A stretch of 9,944 bases of DNA from Anaerolineaceae bacterium UBA5224 (lineage in GTDB: Bacteria > Chloroflexota > Anaerolineae > Anaerolineales > Anaerolineaceae), in NCBI GenBank assembly GCA_002409365.1, contig DHUW01000042.1, forward strand, positions 4,639 through 14,582. Reading direction: 5' to 3'. Shown piece by piece: positions 6,564-9,944 of the stretch (the stretch's first letter is position 1; each line of letters begins with the position of its first letter). The position numbers were made by a program, and so were the translations under genes. Below the pieces are notes generated by a model that had not been told where the DNA came from, did no database searches, and was given only the letters and a program-made list of their open reading frames with translations.

Positions 6564-6687
6564 ATCGTCTCCTTGTTTGAGAGTCCAAGTACAGTATAAG
6601 ATCCTGGCAATTTTGAAGTAGATACCTTTACACCCTACACTTCGAATCTTTTCTCGGGATGATTGAATCAAAAAGTAATTTGAAATG

Positions 6688-6716
6688 TTTAAAAAAAATA
6701 AAAAAGATAGTACAAT
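6688..6716 (+). promoter_or_regulatory. Predicted promoter of modABC
   Basis: TTTAAA (6688-6693, 4/6 to the -35 consensus), a 17-bp spacer that is nearly all A, and TACAAT (6711-6716, 5/6 to the -10) make a plausible sigma-A promoter. Transcription would start near 6723, just at the left edge of the palindrome. The A-tract spacer may also bend the DNA. Confidence 0.55.
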
Positions 6717-6723
6717 ACCTCAA

Positions 6724-6744
6724 ATTACTCAATTATTGGGTAAT
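6724..6744. promoter_or_regulatory. 21-bp palindrome in modA leader, candidate operator
   Basis: Left arm ATTACTCAAT (6724-6733), centre T6734, right arm ATTGGGTAAT (6735-6744): 9 of 10 positions are complementary. The one exception, T6729 with G6739, would be a G-U pair in RNA, so the arms could also form an RNA hairpin. It lies from about the start site to 5 nt before the SD (GGAGA, 6749-6753), a position where a bound repressor would block transcription. No modE-like gene is in the window, and the site does not match the E. coli ModE box as I remember it. Confidence 0.45.
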
Positions 6745-6763
6745 CTTTGGAGACAACTTATCA

Positions 6764-7576
6764 ATGAAAAAAATATTTACCATACTGATCGTTTTAGCCC
6801 TTGTCCTTGTTAGCTGCCAGGTACGGCCCACCCCAGCAACTGAACAACCAGATAAAAAAGTGGAACTGTATGTTTTTGCAGCGGCATCATTGACCGAAAC
6901 ATTCGAGGAGATTGGCCAGCTTTTCGAGGCCGCCAACCCGGGTGTTCAGGTCATCTTTACCTTCGATTCTTCCGGTACGCTCAAAACCCAGATCCAGGAA
7001 GGTGCTATGGCTGATGTCTTCGTCTCTGCTGCTCAAAAGCAAATGAACCAGTTGGAAGTCGGCAATGAAGCCAACAAAGAAGGACTCGACTTTGTTCAAC
7101 CTGGCACGCGTGTCAATGTAGTCGAGAATAAAGTCACCCTGGCGGTTCCAACAGGCAATCCCAAAGGCGTAACAACCTTTGCTGACCTGGCATCAGAGAA
7201 TGTCACCATCATTGCTCTGGGCAATTCTGATGTACCAGTCGGGCAATATTCCGAAGAGCTTTTGACAAACCTGGACATCTGGGAACAGATCCAATCGAAA
7301 GTCACTTTCGGTTCAAACGTAAAAGAAGTGACCACCTGGGTCGCCGAGGGTGTCGCAGACTGCGGCATCGTCTACAAAACCGATGCTTTCTCCGCCAAGC
7401 TTGAGGTTGTGGATGAAGCAGGTACCGACTTGCTGAAGACCCCAGTGGTCTACCCCGGAGCGGTCATGAAAAACACACAACATCCAACCGAAGCCCAGGC
7501 TTTCCTCGATTTTCTTAAATCAACTGAAGCCCAGGCAGTCCTTACTGCAGTCGGTTTTTCCATCCCTGAAAATTAA
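6764..7576 (+). CDS. modA: Molybdate ABC transporter, substrate-binding lipoprotein
   Basis: A 270-residue periplasmic-type binding protein. Residues 1-17 are a signal and L-V-S-C (15-18) is a good lipobox, so the mature protein is lipid-anchored at Cys18. The start of the domain, VFAAASLTETFEEIGQLF (37-54), and FDSSGTLKTQI (67-77) are classic ModA; Ser42 and Ser69/70 match the serines that bind the oxyanion in E. coli ModA, with further ligands expected near VPVGQYS and the Tyr of DCGIVYKTDA. It binds molybdate or tungstate and delivers it to ModB/ModC. Start: ATG 6764 has GGAGA at 6749-6753 and directly opens the signal peptide; an in-frame start at 6659 would add 35 residues across the promoter and palindrome and is rejected. 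It is first of a three-gene operon. Confidence 0.93.
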   Translation: MKKIFTILIVLALVLVSCQVRPTPATEQPDKKVELYVFAAASLTETFEEIGQLFEAANPGVQVIFTFDSSGTLKTQIQEGAMADVFVSAAQKQMNQLEVGNEANKEGLDFVQPGTRVNVVENKVTLAVPTGNPKGVTTFADLASENVTIIALGNSDVPVGQYSEELLTNLDIWEQIQSKVTFGSNVKEVTTWVAEGVADCGIVYKTDAFSAKLEVVDEAGTDLLKTPVVYPGAVMKNTQHPTEAQAFLDFLKSTEAQAVLTAVGFSIPEN

Positions 7577-7593
7577 GCATCAGTTACCTCTCA

Positions 7594-7633
7594 CCTTCAA
7601 AATGATGGGCTTTGTTGTGCAGCGCTTTGAAGG
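7594..7633 (+). promoter_or_regulatory. Intercistronic inverted repeat between modA and modB
   Basis: CCTTCAAA (7594-7601) and TTTGAAGG (7626-7633) are perfect 8-nt complements around 24 nt. In mRNA the stem would hide the AAGGAA-like stretch (7630-7635) upstream of modB and could tune ModB relative to ModA, or protect modA mRNA. No U-tract follows, so it is not a terminator. There is a single copy, so support is modest. Confidence 0.35.
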
Positions 7634-7653
7634 AAACTGGTAGAATTCCAGAG

Positions 7654-8355
7654 ATGAATTTTGCTAATATGGATTGGTTTCCGCTTTGGAATTCATTGCG
7701 GATCGCTGCAATCAGCACGATCGTGATCTTTTTCAGCGGGATATATGCTGCCTGGTATATTGCCAAATTGCCGCGTGTACTCAAAGGGATTCTGGATGTG
7801 ATCCTGACTCTGCCCTTGGTGCTGCCGCCTACCGTGGTTGGTTTTTTCCTTTTGAAAATGCTGGGACCATATTCTGCTTTCGGAAATTTCATCCTAAAAA
7901 CTGCCAACACCCGCCTGGTAATGGAATGGTATTCGGCTATCTTCGCATCAGTGGTCGTCGCCTTCCCTCTCATGTATCGCACCGCACGAGGTGCTTTCGA
8001 GAGCTTCGACCCTGATCTTCTGTCTGCTGGTCAGACACTCGGGATGCCTAACTGGAAGATATTTTGGAAAATTGTGCTGCCTACCTGCAAGCAGGGCATC
8101 CTGGCTGGCACCGTGTTAGCATTCGCTCGTGCTTTAGGCGAATATGGCGCCACCAGCATGATCGCCGGCTATACACCTGGAAGGACGGCAACAATCTCCA
8201 CAACCGTCTATCAGTTATGGCGAACTGGCGATGACGCCCGGGCATATTTATGGGTTCTGATCAACGTAGCCATCAGCTTTGTGGTGCTCCTAGCAATTAA
8301 TTCCCTGGAAGCCAGCCAATCTCCCAAACGCTCTGTACAGGAATTGGAGCGCTGA
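7654..8355 (+). CDS. modB: Molybdate ABC transporter, permease
   Basis: A 233-residue inner-membrane permease with about five transmembrane helices (near 15-37, 46-70, 94-108, 147-160, 197-216). LPLVLPPTVVGFFLLKMLG (53-71) is a ModB hallmark. The cytoplasmic EAA-type loop DLLSAGQTLGMPNWKIFWKIVLP (121-143) with Gly130 couples to ModC, and FARALGEYGATSMIAG (157-172) follows. It forms a dimer through which molybdate crosses the membrane. Start: ATG 7654 gives the family's usual short N-terminus; a TTG in the same frame at 7612 would add 14 residues from the intercistronic stem, and ATG 7669 is also possible. SDs are weak for all of them. The gene stops in TGATG, one base overlapping modC. Confidence 0.9.
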   Translation: MNFANMDWFPLWNSLRIAAISTIVIFFSGIYAAWYIAKLPRVLKGILDVILTLPLVLPPTVVGFFLLKMLGPYSAFGNFILKTANTRLVMEWYSAIFASVVVAFPLMYRTARGAFESFDPDLLSAGQTLGMPNWKIFWKIVLPTCKQGILAGTVLAFARALGEYGATSMIAGYTPGRTATISTTVYQLWRTGDDARAYLWVLINVAISFVVLLAINSLEASQSPKRSVQELER

Positions 8356-9419
8356 TGCTGATCGCTAAATTCAGGAAACAGTTGCATACTTTTGAATTAG
8401 ATGTCGATTTCCAGGCAGAATCGGAAGTGCTCGGTATTTTAGGACCTTCTGGCTGCGGAAAGAGCATGACGCTAAAATGTATTGCAGGAATTGAAACGCC
8501 AGATTCGGGGTATATGGAACTTGATGGCGTGGTTCTGTATGATTCTGTCAGAAAAATAAATTTAACCCCTCAAGACCGCCGTGTTGGGTACTTGTTTCAG
8601 CATTATGCCCTGTTCCCAACCATGACCGTCGAGCAAAACTTGCTTGCTGGATTCCGCCCTGATGACGGAAAAGACCCTCACGAAGAAGTACAGCAAGCCA
8701 TTCACGGGCTGAAACTGGAGGGGCTCGAAAAAAAGAAACCCAACATGCTTTCAGGCGGGCAAATGCAGCGTGTCGCCCTGGGGAGGATCCTGCTCAATCA
8801 ACCTAAAATTTTGATGCTCGACGAACCCTTATCTGCCATGGATCAGTTTTTAAAATGGAGGGTTCAGTTGGAGTTGTTGGAATTGTTTGAACGCTTGCAG
8901 AAGACCGTTCTGCTGGTCACTCATAACAGGGAAGAGATTTTTCAGCTTTGTGATACAGTGACTGTGTTGACTGAGGGGAAAAATGAGGCCAAACAAACGG
9001 TTTCAGAATTGTTCACTGCTCCCCAGTCGCTTTCAGCCAGTATCCTGGCAGGCTGCAGAAACTTTTCAAGGATCGAGATAATTGATCAAACGCAAGGTAT
9101 TTTTAAAGCGCTCGATTGGGGTGTGACCTTGCACTCCTCAAAGCTGCCCCTCAACGCAAAGCATTGCGGGGCATATAGTCAGTCTTTTGAGGTCATTAAT
9201 GGGTCTGATACAGGTCTGCAAAACATTATTCCTGTGACTTGCTTGCACCGGTTCGGCAAAGGCGCCATTGAATCGCTGGTTTGCTCAACCCCGGGTGAAA
9301 GCAGTGGGGATTCGGTTTTGTACCTTGAATTGAACACAAATAAGAGCAGCTATCCTGAAGCAAGCGGAGAATTCCAGCTCACAATTCGTCCCGAAGATTT
9401 GATTTTTTTTGATAGCTGA
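8355..9419 (+). CDS. modC: Molybdate ABC transporter, ATP-binding subunit
   Basis: A 354-residue ATPase that powers molybdate import. Walker A GPSGCGKS (30-37), Q-loop Gln82 in FQHYALFP, signature LSGGQ (132-136), Walker B ILMLDEP (152-158) with catalytic Glu157, D-loop SAMD (160-163) where most relatives have SALD, and H-loop His190 in LVTHN. All key residues are present, so it should be active. The C-terminal part from ~230 contains GCRNFS and DWGV and ends with IRPEDLIFF, like the regulatory/TOBE-type tail of ModC proteins. Only about one TOBE unit fits. The ATG overlaps the modB stop by one base (TGATG), so the two are likely translationally coupled. The stop is 16 nt from the stop of the convergent esterase, and I see no terminator between them. 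Confidence 0.92.
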   Translation: MLIAKFRKQLHTFELDVDFQAESEVLGILGPSGCGKSMTLKCIAGIETPDSGYMELDGVVLYDSVRKINLTPQDRRVGYLFQHYALFPTMTVEQNLLAGFRPDDGKDPHEEVQQAIHGLKLEGLEKKKPNMLSGGQMQRVALGRILLNQPKILMLDEPLSAMDQFLKWRVQLELLELFERLQKTVLLVTHNREEIFQLCDTVTVLTEGKNEAKQTVSELFTAPQSLSASILAGCRNFSRIEIIDQTQGIFKALDWGVTLHSSKLPLNAKHCGAYSQSFEVINGSDTGLQNIIPVTCLHRFGKGAIESLVCSTPGESSGDSVLYLELNTNKSSYPEASGEFQLTIRPEDLIFFDS

Positions 9420-9435
9420 GGAAAAAGGCTCGCCC

Positions 9436-9944
9436 TCAATAATCCGTTGTTCCAAATAAGAATGTCAAAGGAATGTGCGCACGACCTCCCCAGTCTTTGG
9501 TTGTGTGACCTTCCCCCGGAAAGCTCCAACTGACAAAGTCCTTACTCTCTCGCCAACCTTTTTCGCGCAGGAGAGCATCCACTTTTGCTTGCCAAGGAGC
9601 GTAATCCCGGTCAAATCCCTCACTGCCATAGTCAAAATAGAGCTTGTGGCTTGCAGGTTCTGGCAGGTTTTCCTCCAGATAAGCGATCATGCCATCACCC
9701 AGGATCGGCCAATGGGTGGAAAGGCAGGCTGCCTTACTATACACCTCCGGAAATTCGCAAAGCATATAAAGTGAGATCATCCCTCCCATGCTTGATCCCA
9801 TCAGGGCAGTTTGCTCCATTTCTGGCAGTGTTCGATAATGGCTGTCAATTACCGGTTTCACTGTTTCCACCATCCAGTGAATGAAGGTTTCCGATTTTTC
9901 TCTTTTTGCATCGCTCGCCTTAGTGACGGATCCAGATTCAAACG
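9436..9944 (-). CDS. PF00756-type esterase, partial (N-terminus beyond right edge)
   Basis: The minus-strand frame is open from the right edge to TGA at 9436-9438, giving 168 C-terminal residues. The methionine codon at 9871-9873 is not a convincing start, because the frame continues upstream without a stop and in family style. The nucleophile elbow G-S-S-M-G-G puts the candidate Ser codon at 9790-9792. YFDYGSEGFDRDY holds the candidate acid region, and FPGEGHTTKDWGGR holds the candidate His. This is the alpha/beta-hydrolase 'putative esterase' family (Fes/esterase D-like). Members cleave carboxyl or siderophore esters; the substrate here is unknown. The neighbouring modABC genes converge on it, so it is in another transcript. 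Confidence 0.85.
   Translation of the reverse strand, partial: FESGSVTKASDAKREKSETFIHWMVETVKPVIDSHYRTLPEMEQTALMGSSMGGMISLYMLCEFPEVYSKAACLSTHWPILGDGMIAYLEENLPEPASHKLYFDYGSEGFDRDYAPWQAKVDALLREKGWRESKDFVSWSFPGEGHTTKDWGGRAHIPLTFLFGTTDY

Noticed and set aside
6659..6763. 35-residue N-terminal extension of modA
   Set aside because: It would translate across the promoter and palindrome, and it would displace the signal peptide from the N-terminus.
6564..6763. Moco riboswitch or E. coli-type ModE box upstream of modA
   Set aside because: I looked for the extended Moco aptamer pairing and for the ModE consensus, and see neither; only the 21-bp palindrome stands out.
9420..9435. Shared terminator between modC and the esterase
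   Set aside because: The 16-nt gap has no useful stem; any terminator would have to lie inside the opposing gene and none is evident.
9475..9884. Plus-strand frames at the right end
   Set aside because: They are antisense to the esterase, whose catalytic motifs are clear.

Overview
The window looks like chromosomal DNA from a bacterium of the phylum Chloroflexota, probably class Anaerolineae. This is an inference from gene style: Pro/Thr-rich linkers behind lipoprotein signals, an archaeal-type prolyl-tRNA synthetase, moderate GC, and several -10 boxes only 8-10 nt from start codons. No rRNA or other marker confirms it. Nothing here looks like a phage, transposon, CRISPR array or toxin cluster. 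It is mainly housekeeping and transport, with some degenerate intergenic repeat debris.

Layout. (1) 1-596, minus strand: N-terminal part of a LysM lipoprotein that runs off the left edge. (2) 703-864: a tRNA-Leu(CAG) with its own strong promoter and intrinsic terminator. (3) 870-1018: a degenerate palindromic intergenic repeat. (4) 1094-1507: a small DivIC/FtsB-like membrane protein. (5) 1578-3884: three overlapping genes that look translationally coupled, namely a MazG/dCTPase-like nucleotide pyrophosphohydrolase, a LOG-family Rossmann protein and prolyl-tRNA synthetase. A good hairpin terminator follows at 3918-3956. (6) 3957-4230: a non-coding stretch with repeat-like hairpins. (7) 4231-5052: an all-helical, HEAT/AlkD-like protein of unknown function. 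(8) 5252-6563: a two-gene unit with an 8-nt overlap, encoding a C39-like secreted lipoprotein and a single-pass membrane protein of unknown function. (9) 6764-9419: a complete molybdate ABC transporter operon, modA-modB-modC. (10) 9436-9944, minus strand: the C-terminal part of a PF00756-type esterase that runs off the right edge.

How the genes work together. ModA, a lipid-anchored binding protein, passes oxyanion to the ModB/ModC importer, presumably for molybdenum cofactor enzymes. The modA leader holds a 21-bp near-perfect palindrome just after a recognisable promoter, in the right place for an operator. The 1578-3884 unit joins nucleotide-pool cleaning, a nucleotide-processing LOG protein and translation. 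The LysM, DivIC-like and C39-like proteins all face the cell envelope.

The best second looks are the modA palindrome, the recurring short -10-to-start spacing (leaderless mRNAs), the loss of three of four zinc cysteines in ProRS, and the C39-like/membrane protein pair. I found no convincing undescribed multi-gene system.
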